Below, one piece after another: positions 25,483-33,134 of a stretch of 64,000 nt of DNA. A model generated the notes under the pieces. It did no database searches. It was not told the origin of the DNA and saw only the letters and a program-made list of their open reading frames with translations. The first letter of the stretch is position 1, and the number at the start of each line of letters is the position of its first letter. A program made the position numbers and the translations under genes. This DNA comes from Polaribacter tangerinus (GTDB lineage Bacteria > Bacteroidota > Bacteroidia > Flavobacteriales > Flavobacteriaceae), in the NCBI RefSeq assembly GCF_038024095.1, contig NZ_CP150668.1, positions 186,001 through 250,000 of the forward strand, written 5' to 3'.

Positions 25483-27132
25483 ATGAAATCTGGATTCGAA
25501 TTTTGGGATTATGTAATTTTTATCGCTTACGCAATCTTAATACTTGGTGTGGGCTTATGGGTCTCAAGAGACAAAAAAGGACATCAAAAAAATGCCGAAG
25601 ATTACTTCTTGGCAAGTAAATCTTTACCTTGGTGGGCCATTGGTGCATCTTTAATTGCAGCAAATATATCTGCCGAACAATTTATAGGAATGTCTGGTTC
25701 TGGCTTTGCCTCAGGTTTAGCAATTGCTTCTTATGAATGGATGGCTGCAATTACGCTAATAATTGTCGGAAAATATTTTCTTCCCATTTTTATAGAAAAA
25801 GGCTTATACACCATTCCAGAGTTTGTAGAAAAAAGGTATTCAACTAATTTAAAAACAATTTTAGCTGTATTTTGGATTGCACTTTATGTATTTGTAAACT
25901 TAACAACTGTTCTATATCTAGGTGCCTTAGCATTAGAAACCATTATAGGTATTCCATTAATTTATGGAGTGTTAGGTCTTGCTTTATTTGCAGCAGCTTA
26001 TTCTATATACGGAGGGCTTTCTGCTGTTGCATGGACGGATGTAATTCAAGTTATATTTTTAGTATTAGGAGGATTGGCTACCACTTATTTGGCGCTAAAT
26101 ACACTATCAGACGGACAAGGTTTTATAGCAGGTTTAAATAAAGTATATGATGCTGTACCTGAACGTTTTGAGATGATTTTAGACGAATCCAACAAAGAAT
26201 ACAAAAATTTACCAGGTATTGCAGTACTTGTTGGTGGAATGTGGGTTGCAAACCTTTACTACTGGGGATTTAACCAATATATTATTCAAAGAACATTGGC
26301 TGCAAAATCTTTAAAAGAAGCACAAAAAGGTATTTTAATGGCAGCGTTTCTAAAAATGCTTATCCCTTTAATTGTAGTTATACCTGGTATAGCTGCTTAT
26401 GTAATGGTAAATGATCCAGAAATAATGGCACGTTTAGGAATGGCTGGTCAGCAAAACCTACCCTCTTTAGAACAAGCAGATAAAGCATATCCTTGGTTGC
26501 TACAGTTTTTGCCAACAGGTTTAAAAGGAGTGGCATTTGCGGCTTTAGCAGCAGCTATAGTTTCTTCTCTAGCGTCTATGCTTAACTCTACTTCTACCAT
26601 TTTTACTATGGATATATACAAGCAATATATTAACAAAAAAGCTAGCGATAAAGCAACTGTAAATACGGGTAGACTTTCTAGTTTAATTGCATTAATTATA
26701 GCTTGTATTATGGCTCCTTTATTAGGTAACCTAGATCAAGCTTTTCAATTCATACAAGAATATACAGGAGTTGTAAGTCCGGGAATTTTAGCGGTCTTCT
26801 TACTAGGGCTGTTTTGGAAAAAAACAACCAACAAAGGTGCTATTGTAGGCGCTCTTGTTTCGGTACCTATAGCCATGTATTTTAAAGTGGCTCCTAAAGG
26901 TTGGTCTTCGTCTTCGTTTTTTGTAGATGTACCTTTTATGGATCAAATGGGATATACATTATTATTAACTATGGTTGTTATTGCAATATATAGTTGGTTA
27001 CAACACAAAGGTGCAGACGATGCAAAAGCAATAGACATAAAAAGAGAACTTTTTAAAACTACTCCGCTGTTTAATATTGGTTCATTTGCTGTAATACTAT
27101 TATTAACTGTATTATATGCAATGTTTTGGTAA
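25483..27132 (+). CDS. Sodium/galactose-type symporter (SSS/SGLT family)
   Basis: The 549-residue inner-membrane protein has about 14 hydrophobic helices. Family markers are YFLASKSLPWWAIGASLIAANISAEQFIGMSGSGF in parts, the TIPEFVEKRY motif, YGGLSAVAWTDVIQ and NQYIIQRTLAAKSLKEAQKG. The closest known type is the SGLT branch that includes the Vibrio galactose transporter. It would bring in galactose with Na+ for the divergent gal operon, so locus and transporter make a complete route from uptake to UDP-galactose. Sugar choice is inferred from context. A terminator follows the stop. Confidence 0.92.
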   Translation: MKSGFEFWDYVIFIAYAILILGVGLWVSRDKKGHQKNAEDYFLASKSLPWWAIGASLIAANISAEQFIGMSGSGFASGLAIASYEWMAAITLIIVGKYFLPIFIEKGLYTIPEFVEKRYSTNLKTILAVFWIALYVFVNLTTVLYLGALALETIIGIPLIYGVLGLALFAAAYSIYGGLSAVAWTDVIQVIFLVLGGLATTYLALNTLSDGQGFIAGLNKVYDAVPERFEMILDESNKEYKNLPGIAVLVGGMWVANLYYWGFNQYIIQRTLAAKSLKEAQKGILMAAFLKMLIPLIVVIPGIAAYVMVNDPEIMARLGMAGQQNLPSLEQADKAYPWLLQFLPTGLKGVAFAALAAAIVSSLASMLNSTSTIFTMDIYKQYINKKASDKATVNTGRLSSLIALIIACIMAPLLGNLDQAFQFIQEYTGVVSPGILAVFLLGLFWKKTTNKGAIVGALVSVPIAMYFKVAPKGWSSSSFFVDVPFMDQMGYTLLLTMVVIAIYSWLQHKGADDAKAIDIKRELFKTTPLFNIGSFAVILLLTVLYAMFW

Positions 27133-27153
27133 ATGAACAGCCTATAATTCACC

Positions 27154-27185
27154 AAAAAAGACTGTCTTTAAAGACAGTCTTTTTT
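27154..27185. terminator. Bidirectional terminator after the symporter
   Basis: A perfect palindrome AAAAAAGACTGTCTTT / AAAGACAGTCTTTTTT of 32 bases lies between the symporter and the converging pcm gene, with long A- and T-runs on either side. Confidence 0.9.
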
Positions 27186-27203
27186 GTTTATAAAATTAAG
27201 CTA

Positions 27204-27845
27204 TTAGTTTTTTTCTTCTAACATAGGCACAAAAGCAAAATCTCCTAATTCTTTTTTTTCAAATTCTTTGTTAGATTTACGAGTAAATAAAGTCATAATT
27301 TGAGTAGTAACTCCTACTGGTATTAATAGCATACCTCCTATTTTTAATTGTGCCAAAAGCGTATTCGGCACAAAAGGTGCACCGGCAGTAACTATAATTT
27401 TATCGAAAGGTGCTTGTTCTTTTAAACCAATATAACCATCTCCAAAAATAAATTTCTTGGGTTTGTAACCTATTTTAGGTAAAAAAAGTGAAGTCCTTTT
27501 AAATAATTCCCTTTGTCTTTCTATTGTGTAAACATGCGCTTTTAACTCTAACAAAACAGCTGTTTGATAGCCAGAGCCTGTACCAATTTCTAATACCTTA
27601 TCACCTGGTTTAACAGCCAATGTTTGCGATTGAAAAGCAACCGTATAGGGCTGAGAAATGGTTTGATCTGCAGCAATAGGAAATGCCTTGTCTTGGTAAG
27701 CATGAGCTTCAAAACTAGAATCTATAAATAAATGACGTGGAATTTTTCGAATAGCATTCAGCACATTATTATCTACTATCCCTTTTGATGCTAAAACAGT
27801 AGCTAACTGGTTTCTAAGACCTTGATGTTTGGATGTATTTTTCAA
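27204..27845 (-). CDS. pcm: Protein-L-isoaspartate O-methyltransferase
   Basis: Pcm methylates damaged L-isoaspartyl residues with SAM so they can return to aspartate. The protein has DQTISQPYTVAFQSQ, the SAM motif VLEIGTGSGYQTAVL and FGDGYIGLKEQAPFD. With TTG at 27845 (TTGAAAAAT) the length is 213 residues, as usual for the family, beginning LKNTSKHQGLRNQL. An ATG at 27893 would add a hydrophobic 16-residue segment MYLYLLLFLASVNLLK not expected for a cytoplasmic enzyme unless it is exported. The TTG start is preferred but not certain. Confidence 0.92.
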   Translation of the reverse strand: MKNTSKHQGLRNQLATVLASKGIVDNNVLNAIRKIPRHLFIDSSFEAHAYQDKAFPIAADQTISQPYTVAFQSQTLAVKPGDKVLEIGTGSGYQTAVLLELKAHVYTIERQRELFKRTSLFLPKIGYKPKKFIFGDGYIGLKEQAPFDKIIVTAGAPFVPNTLLAQLKIGGMLLIPVGVTTQIMTLFTRKSNKEFEKKELGDFAFVPMLEEKN

Positions 27846-28056
27846 TTTTAACAAATTTACAGATGCTAAAAATAGTAATAAATATAAATACATTCTTATA
27901 AAATTGTATATTTGTTTTTACATAATATTGCTGCTTTTTAGCAGAAATTTAATCATTTCAAACAATTATTTAATCGGTGATATTCTTTTGTTTTAAGAGA
28001 ATTAATTTATTGTTAACAAAAGAGTAGTATCCATTTTTAAAATTAAAAATATTTAT

Positions 28057-29016
28057 ATGCTAAAAGCAGGAGTTTTAGGTGCAGGACATCTTGGTAAAAT
28101 TCATTTACGTTTGCTTGCGCAATCTGCAAACTACGAATTGGTTGGTTTTTACGATCCGTATACAGAAAATGCAAAAAAAGTTGCCGATGAATTTGGGTAC
28201 ACTCTGTTTAATTCTATAGAAGATTTAATTGCGGCAGTAGATGTTGTAGATATTGTTACTCCTACGCTTTCTCATTTTGAATGTGCCAAATTAGCCATAG
28301 AAAGTGGCTGTCATGTTTTTATTGAAAAACCAATTACAACTACTGTTTTAGAAGCTGAGGCTATAAAAACATTGGCAAGTCAGTATCATGTTTTGGGGCA
28401 AGTAGGTCATGTAGAAAGATTTAACCCTGCTTTTACGGCTGTTAAAAATATGATAGACAATCCTATGTTTATAGAAACTCACCGATTGGCAGAATTTAAC
28501 CCAAGAGGAACAGATGTTCCTGTAGTGTTAGACTTAATGATTCATGATATTGATATTATTTTATCTGTGGTAAATGCTAAAGTTAAAAATGTTCATGCCA
28601 GTGGTATTTCTGTTATATCGGAAACTCCTGACATTGCAAATGCTCGTATAGAGTTTGAAAATGGATGCGTTGCTAACTTAACTGCAAGTAGAATTTCTAT
28701 GAAAAACATGAGGAAATCTCGTTTTTTTCAAAAGGATGCTTACATTTCTGTAGATTTTCTTGAAAAAAAGTCTGAAGTAGTTAAAATGAAAGAGGTACCA
28801 GAAAAAGTAGATGAATTTGCCATGATTCTTCAGAATGCAGAAGGTGTGAAAAAGCAAATTTATTTCGACAACCCAACAATAAAAAACAACAATGCAATTC
28901 TAGATGAGTTAGACTCTTTTGCTGATGCTATAAATAACAACACCAAGCCGATAGTTTCTTTAAGCGCTGGTACTGAAGCATTAAGAGTAGCACAAATGAT
29001 AATTGATTGTTTTTAA
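28057..29016 (+). CDS. Gfo/Idh/MocA family oxidoreductase
   Basis: The 319-residue protein has an N-terminal Rossmann domain with KAGVLGAGHLGKIHLRLL. The EKPI motif (CHVFIEKPITTT) near residue 92 carries the catalytic lysine of this family. A C-terminal beta-sheet domain follows, with LMIHDIDIILSVV, where the HD pair aligns with the active-site His. Members oxidise or reduce sugars, inositols or related compounds with NAD(P). The substrate is not evident from the sequence, and no sugar genes flank it. A 9-bp inverted repeat TCTTTTGTT / AACAAAAGA lies 34-73 bases before the ATG. Confidence 0.9.
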   Translation: MLKAGVLGAGHLGKIHLRLLAQSANYELVGFYDPYTENAKKVADEFGYTLFNSIEDLIAAVDVVDIVTPTLSHFECAKLAIESGCHVFIEKPITTTVLEAEAIKTLASQYHVLGQVGHVERFNPAFTAVKNMIDNPMFIETHRLAEFNPRGTDVPVVLDLMIHDIDIILSVVNAKVKNVHASGISVISETPDIANARIEFENGCVANLTASRISMKNMRKSRFFQKDAYISVDFLEKKSEVVKMKEVPEKVDEFAMILQNAEGVKKQIYFDNPTIKNNNAILDELDSFADAINNNTKPIVSLSAGTEALRVAQMIIDCF

Positions 29017-29040
29017 TACTCAAAAATAGTACAAATAACT

Positions 29041-29170
29041 GCGTTAAGGATTGAAGTGTAAATCCTTTTTTTACTACAGATATTTATTTCTAAAAGTTGT
29101 AAGTATCTAGATTTTTAAATTTTAAAAAATCATAAAAAAAGATTGCAACGAAAAGCCTGTTAAAACGCCC
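29041..29170. repeat. Palindromic intergenic element, copy A
   Basis: This block fills the gap before the 3-hydroxyacyl-CoA dehydrogenase gene. It opens with GCGTTAAGGATTGAAG, contains a short stem AAGGATT/AATCCTT followed by a T-run (29046-29074), and closes with GATTGCAACGAAAAGCC and AACGCCC. Copy B near 60.1 kb shares the opening word (13 of 16 bases) and the CGAAAAGC core, in the same order. The opening GCGTT and the closing AACGC are complementary, so the ends can pair. The short stem with T-run may also terminate the upstream transcript. Confidence 0.65.
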
Positions 29171-29194
29171 AAATAAATAATTAAACTACATCAC

Positions 29195-30085
29195 ATGAAA
29201 AATATAGCTGTAATTGGAGCTGGAACTATGGGAAATGGTATTGCTCATACTTTTGCTCAATGTAACTTTAATGTTCATTTAATTGATATTTCTAATGAAT
29301 CATTAGAAAAAGGAATAGCAACCATCGCCAAAAATCTTGACAGAATGGTAGCTAAGGATAAAATTTCTGAAACAGATAAAAAAGCTACTTTAAAAAATAT
29401 TAGCACTTTTACTTCCTTAAAAGAAGGTGTGAAAAATGTAGATTTAGTCGTAGAAGCTGCTACAGAAAATGTTAATTTAAAGCTCTCTATATTTAAGGAA
29501 CTCGACGAAAATTGTGATGAGCAAACTATTCTAGCTACCAACACTTCTTCAATTTCTATCACTCAAATTGGTGCGGCTACTAAAAGACCAGACAAAGTTA
29601 TTGGCATGCATTTTATGAATCCGGTACCAGTAATGAAATTAGTTGAAATTATTAGCGGATATTCTACTTCTAATATGGTATTGGAAACCATTACCAACCT
29701 ATCTAAAAAAATACATAAAATACCTGTTGCTGTTAATGATTATCCGGGTTTTGTTGCCAACAGAATTTTAATGCCAATGATTAACGAATCGATAGAAACA
29801 TTGTACAACAACGTAGCAGGTGTAGAGGAAATAGATACGGTAATGAAATTAGGAATGGCACACCCAATGGGCCCTTTGCAATTGGCTGATTTTATTGGTT
29901 TAGACGTTTGTTTGTCTATACTTAATGTACTTTATGATGGCTTTAAAAATCCGAAATACGCTCCTTGTCCGTTGTTAGTAAATATGGTGACTGCTGGTAA
30001 ATTGGGCGTGAAATCTGGAGAAGGTTTTTATGATTATTCATCTAGCAAAAAGGCAGAAAAAGTGGCTGAAATGTTTATAAAATAA
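29195..30085 (+). CDS. 3-hydroxyacyl-CoA (3-hydroxybutyryl-CoA) dehydrogenase
   Basis: The 296-residue enzyme oxidises a 3-hydroxyacyl-CoA to the 3-oxo form with NAD, in fatty-acid or butanoate metabolism. The NAD motif is AVIGAGTMGNGIAHTFAQ at 4-21. EAATEN and GMHFMNPVPVMKLVEII follow, with the catalytic His in MHFMNP. The C-terminal domain has GFVANRILMPMINES and DTVMKLGMAHPMGPLQLADFIGLD. Length fits the single-function type (about 290 residues), not the large FadB fusion. The gene stands alone with a 17-base gap to the next one, so they may share a transcript. Confidence 0.93.
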   Translation: MKNIAVIGAGTMGNGIAHTFAQCNFNVHLIDISNESLEKGIATIAKNLDRMVAKDKISETDKKATLKNISTFTSLKEGVKNVDLVVEAATENVNLKLSIFKELDENCDEQTILATNTSSISITQIGAATKRPDKVIGMHFMNPVPVMKLVEIISGYSTSNMVLETITNLSKKIHKIPVAVNDYPGFVANRILMPMINESIETLYNNVAGVEEIDTVMKLGMAHPMGPLQLADFIGLDVCLSILNVLYDGFKNPKYAPCPLLVNMVTAGKLGVKSGEGFYDYSSSKKAEKVAEMFIK

Positions 30086-30102
30086 TATTTCACACTTTTT
30101 TT

Positions 30103-30747
30103 ATGTGTACTCCACAAAAAATTTTATTTGTTTTATTATTTAGTTTTTCGTGGGTTGTAAACGCTCAAAAAGGAAAAAAGATTTTACTGAAACCTCAAAA
30201 AATTGGTTTCCTATATAACAATGCAAACGAAAAGAATTTTTTGTTTGATGATACCGATTATTATTATCATACAAATACATTTAAAGTTCAGGCTTTTTAT
30301 AATTTGGGATATTGGCAAACATTTCAATTTCAGTTGGTTGTTCAACCACAAGTTCAAATAATTACACACCAACTGCTTAACAAATATTTCGTTTTAAACA
30401 CTGAAAAGCAATTTTTAGAGAATAGAATTTTATTCACCACTAAAAAGAAAATGAATTTATATGGTTTAGAGCTTGCCTTTTTAATGCAAAAAGAAATAGC
30501 TAATAAACTATTTGCCATAGTTCAAATTGGTTTAGGAGTTGCCACCATAGATACTGCTACAGAAAGATTGGCCAAAGGTTTTACCTTTCTAGAAAACCTA
30601 TCTGTAGGATTCACTTTTGATACATCTACAAAAACATCAATTTATTTGGGTAGTAACATTGGTCATGTTTCTAACTTCGAAACACAGCAACCAAATAGTG
30701 GATATTCTTTTTTAGGTTTTGAAGTAGGCATCTCTTACAAATTGTAA
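30103..30747 (+). CDS. Acyloxyacyl hydrolase (PagL-like lipid A deacylase family), putative
   Basis: The 214-residue protein has a signal peptide ending around NAQ (residue 22) and beta-strand sequence that fits a small outer-membrane barrel. Near the C-terminus GSNIGHVSNFETQQPNSGYSF resembles the PagL HxSN...PNxG region, with H188 and S190 as the candidate His-Ser pair and E207 as a possible third residue. PagL removes a 3-O-acyl chain from lipid A in the outer membrane. The spacing to the Glu differs from the Pseudomonas enzyme (H126, S128, E140), so activity is not certain. The final residues (FEVGISYKL) look like a closing beta strand. Confidence 0.65.
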   Translation: MCTPQKILFVLLFSFSWVVNAQKGKKILLKPQKIGFLYNNANEKNFLFDDTDYYYHTNTFKVQAFYNLGYWQTFQFQLVVQPQVQIITHQLLNKYFVLNTEKQFLENRILFTTKKKMNLYGLELAFLMQKEIANKLFAIVQIGLGVATIDTATERLAKGFTFLENLSVGFTFDTSTKTSIYLGSNIGHVSNFETQQPNSGYSFLGFEVGISYKL

Positions 30748-30777
30748 AATAATAAGTATCATAATTTATAAATTAAA

Positions 30778-30805
30778 AAACCCACACCGATGTTGATGTG
30801 GGTTT
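30778..30805. terminator. Terminator between the PagL-like gene and dps
   Basis: A 9-bp stem AAACCCACA / TGTGGGTTT with a 10-base loop lies between the convergent genes, with A6 before and a short T-run after. Confidence 0.8.
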
Positions 30806-30826
30806 ACTTTTATAAAAATTACTATT

Positions 30827-31300
30827 TTATTTGCCTAACCAAGAGTTTAACATCCAAATAGTTTTTTCTTGTTCAGCAATAAAATCACTCATCATAGAGT
30901 TGGTTCCTTCGTCATTTGCTTCGTCTGAAAGATGTAAGATAGTTCTTTCTATTTTTAATAATTCAGACAAAGAGTTAACCACTAACTCTACTCCTTCCAC
31001 ATCATTCGAAATGTTTTTTCCTACAGGCACAGTTGCATTATTAATATAATCTGTAAAAGTATGTAATGGCTTACCTTGTAAGGTTAAAATTCGTTCGGCA
31101 ATTTCATCTATTTTTACTTGAGAGTCTGTGTAAAACTCCTCGAATTTTAAATGCAGTTCGAAAAAATTCTTCCCTTTAATATTCCAGTGTAAACCTCTTA
31201 AACTTTGGTAATATATTTGAAAGTTAGATAACAAACCATTTAAACTATCTACTAAATTTGCACTTTCTTTTTTGTCTAATCCTAAAATTGATGTACTCAT
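30827..31300 (-). CDS. dps: Dps-like ferritin
   Basis: Dps forms a 12-subunit cage that oxidises Fe2+ with H2O2, stores iron and protects DNA. The protein of about 157 residues has the ferroxidase pattern SLRGLHWNIKGKNFFELHLKFEEFYTD in parts and VDEIAERI-type sequence, here KIDEIAERILTL, with His and acidic ligands. The start at 31300 (MSTSILGLDKK) is preferred to 31327. It is divergent from oxyR over about 108 bases, which agrees with peroxide control of dps by OxyR in many bacteria. Confidence 0.93.
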   Translation of the reverse strand: MSTSILGLDKKESANLVDSLNGLLSNFQIYYQSLRGLHWNIKGKNFFELHLKFEEFYTDSQVKIDEIAERILTLQGKPLHTFTDYINNATVPVGKNISNDVEGVELVVNSLSELLKIERTILHLSDEANDEGTNSMMSDFIAEQEKTIWMLNSWLGK

Positions 31301-31355
31301 AATTTTCTTTTTACTTTTTAAATTCACTGTAAATTTAAGAGAATTTTATGGAGAT

Positions 31356-31380
31356 AAACTATAATAATTATTGATAGTTT
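31356..31380. promoter_or_regulatory. Candidate OxyR-region dyad between dps and oxyR
   Basis: AAACTAT (31356-31362) and ATAGTTT (31374-31380) form an inverted repeat with 11 bases between, centred in the dps/oxyR gap. CTAT/ATAG half-sites resemble the OxyR consensus, but the E. coli spacing is seven bases, so the match is incomplete. Confidence 0.4.
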
Positions 31381-31408
31381 TAATATCTTTATCAGAAATT
31401 ATGATACC

Positions 31409-32347
31409 ATGACCATCACCCAATTAAAATATGTTTTATCTGTTGCAGAATACCAAAATTTTACGGTAGCAGCAGAACACAGTTTTGTAACACAGCCTAC
31501 TTTAAGTATGCAAATACAAAAATTAGAAGACGAACTCGGTGTTCAAATTTTTAATAGGTCTAAAAAGCCTATTGAATTAACCGAAGTTGGAAAAAAAATA
31601 GTCGAACAATCTAAAGTAATTGTAGATGAGAGCAATAGAATTTTAGATATCGTGCATCAACAAAAAGGGTATATTGGTGGTGAGTTTAAAGTAGGAATTA
31701 TTCCAACAATAATGCCTACGTTGTTGCCAATGTTTTTAAATAATTTTACCAAAAAATACCCAAAAGTTAAGTTAATAATAGAAGAATTAACAACAGAAGA
31801 AATTGTACGAAAATTAACAGACGGCCACATTGATGCTGCGATTGCAGCAACACCGCTAGAAAATGAAGCCATAAAAGAAAGGCCATTATATTACGAACCT
31901 TTTGTTGGTTTAATTCCGCAAAATCATCGCTTGTTTAATAACAAACAAATTTCTGCTGACGAATTGGAAATGGAAGATATTTTATTATTGGAGGACGGAC
32001 ACTGTTTTAAAGACAGTGTAATTAATTTATGCAGAACACATAAAATTGATAATAAAAAAGGATTTCAGCTAGAAAGTGGAAGTTTTAATACACTTATTAA
32101 ACTTTCTAAAGAGGGTTTAGGGATGACATTACTACCCTATTTGCACACTTTAGATTTAAACGATGTAGATAAAAGTCATTTAAGGGAATTTAAAAATCCG
32201 CCACCAGCAAGAGAGGTAAGCTTAATTTACCACAAATCTCAATTAAAAATGCAACTTATAGAAGCATTAAATAAAACGATAGACGGCGTAGTACGTGGAG
32301 CAATATCATTTTCTGACGTAAAAATAATAAGTCCTATTAAAAAATAA
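31409..32347 (+). CDS. oxyR: Hydrogen peroxide-sensing LysR regulator OxyR
   Basis: The 312-residue LysR protein has an N-terminal winged helix (QLKYVLSVAEYQNFTVAAEHSFVTQPTLSMQIQKLE in parts, about 5-40) and a sensor domain. The redox cysteines match E. coli OxyR exactly: C199 in EDGHCFKD and C208 nine residues later in NLCRT. C199 is oxidised by H2O2 and forms a disulfide with C208. TPLENEAIKERPLYYEPF is also OxyR-like. It is divergent from dps, its likely target. Confidence 0.95.
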   Translation: MTITQLKYVLSVAEYQNFTVAAEHSFVTQPTLSMQIQKLEDELGVQIFNRSKKPIELTEVGKKIVEQSKVIVDESNRILDIVHQQKGYIGGEFKVGIIPTIMPTLLPMFLNNFTKKYPKVKLIIEELTTEEIVRKLTDGHIDAAIAATPLENEAIKERPLYYEPFVGLIPQNHRLFNNKQISADELEMEDILLLEDGHCFKDSVINLCRTHKIDNKKGFQLESGSFNTLIKLSKEGLGMTLLPYLHTLDLNDVDKSHLREFKNPPPAREVSLIYHKSQLKMQLIEALNKTIDGVVRGAISFSDVKIISPIKK

Positions 32348-32413
32348 ATAATCAATTCATAGTATTGATTACAATAGCCGTATCTGTTTTTTGTATTATT
32401 ACTAAGTGCTTAC

Positions 32414-33097
32414 TTATAACTCTAAACATATAGACTCCCAAAAAATAGCCTTTTTGTTTACCGATTTTAAGTAAGCATTTGTTTTTGAAAAGTGCTTTGA
32501 ACCAAACCAGCCTCTCCAAGCGCCTAATGGTGATGGGTGTGGCGCCTTAAGAATATAATGTTTTTCTTTATTTATAAGTATCGATTTACTGTGTGCAAAT
32601 TTTCCCCAAAGTAAAAAAACAATATTTTCATTTTCTTGAGAAATTTTAGAAATAACAGCATCTGTAAATGTTTCCCAACCTTTTTTTTGATGACTTCCTG
32701 CCTTATGAGCTCTTACACTTAAAGTCGCATTTAATAACAGCACCCCTTGATAAGCCCAAGACTCTAAATTTCCGTTGGTTGGAATAGAGCAATTTAAATC
32801 TGAAGAGAGTTCTTTTAAAATATTTTTTAAAGAAGGTGGTAATGCAACATTATCTTTAACAGAAAAACACAAACCATTAGCCTGGTGGTAATCGTGGTAT
32901 GGATCTTGACCAATAATTACAACTTTTAAATTACTGGGTAAGCAAGTATTAAAAGCTGCAAAAATGTTTTCTTTCTCTGGAAAACATTGATGTGTTTGGT
33001 ATTCATTTTCTACAAAAGTCATCAATTCTTTAAAATACTCTTTTTTAAACTCTTTATTTAGAATATTTTTCCAGCTATCAGCTATTTTTAGTTGCAT
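32414..33097 (-). CDS. ung: Uracil-DNA glycosylase
   Basis: Ung cuts uracil from DNA to start base-excision repair. The 227-residue family 1 protein has the catalytic water-activating loop VIIGQDPYHDYHQANGLCFS, the GVLLLNATLSVRAHKAGSH region, and the minor-groove loop HPSPLGAWRGWFGSKHFS with the catalytic His. Length and motifs are complete. It is divergent from mutS2 with 37 bases between the starts, so two DNA repair genes share this compact promoter region. Confidence 0.97.
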   Translation of the reverse strand: MQLKIADSWKNILNKEFKKEYFKELMTFVENEYQTHQCFPEKENIFAAFNTCLPSNLKVVIIGQDPYHDYHQANGLCFSVKDNVALPPSLKNILKELSSDLNCSIPTNGNLESWAYQGVLLLNATLSVRAHKAGSHQKKGWETFTDAVISKISQENENIVFLLWGKFAHSKSILINKEKHYILKAPHPSPLGAWRGWFGSKHFSKTNAYLKSVNKKAIFWESICLEL

Positions 33098-33104
33098 TGT
33101 TTAT

Positions 33105-33112
33105 TATTTTTG
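33105..33112 (+). promoter_or_regulatory. Promoter -7 box for mutS2
   Basis: TATTTTTG fits TAnnTTTG and lies 22 bases before the TTG start at 33135. It overlaps the region just upstream of the divergent ung start. Confidence 0.5.
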
Positions 33113-33134
33113 TAAAAAAATCAAAACTACACAT

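Noticed and set aside
27846..27893. Signal peptide on Pcm from the upstream ATG
   Set aside because: The TTG at 27845 gives the normal family length and fits the TTGAA pattern seen in other genes. The extra hydrophobic part may come from non-coding AT-rich sequence, though export is not excluded.
32348..32413. Terminator between oxyR and ung
   Set aside because: A short AATCAAT/ATTGATT stem exists but has no T-run on either side, so it is not called.
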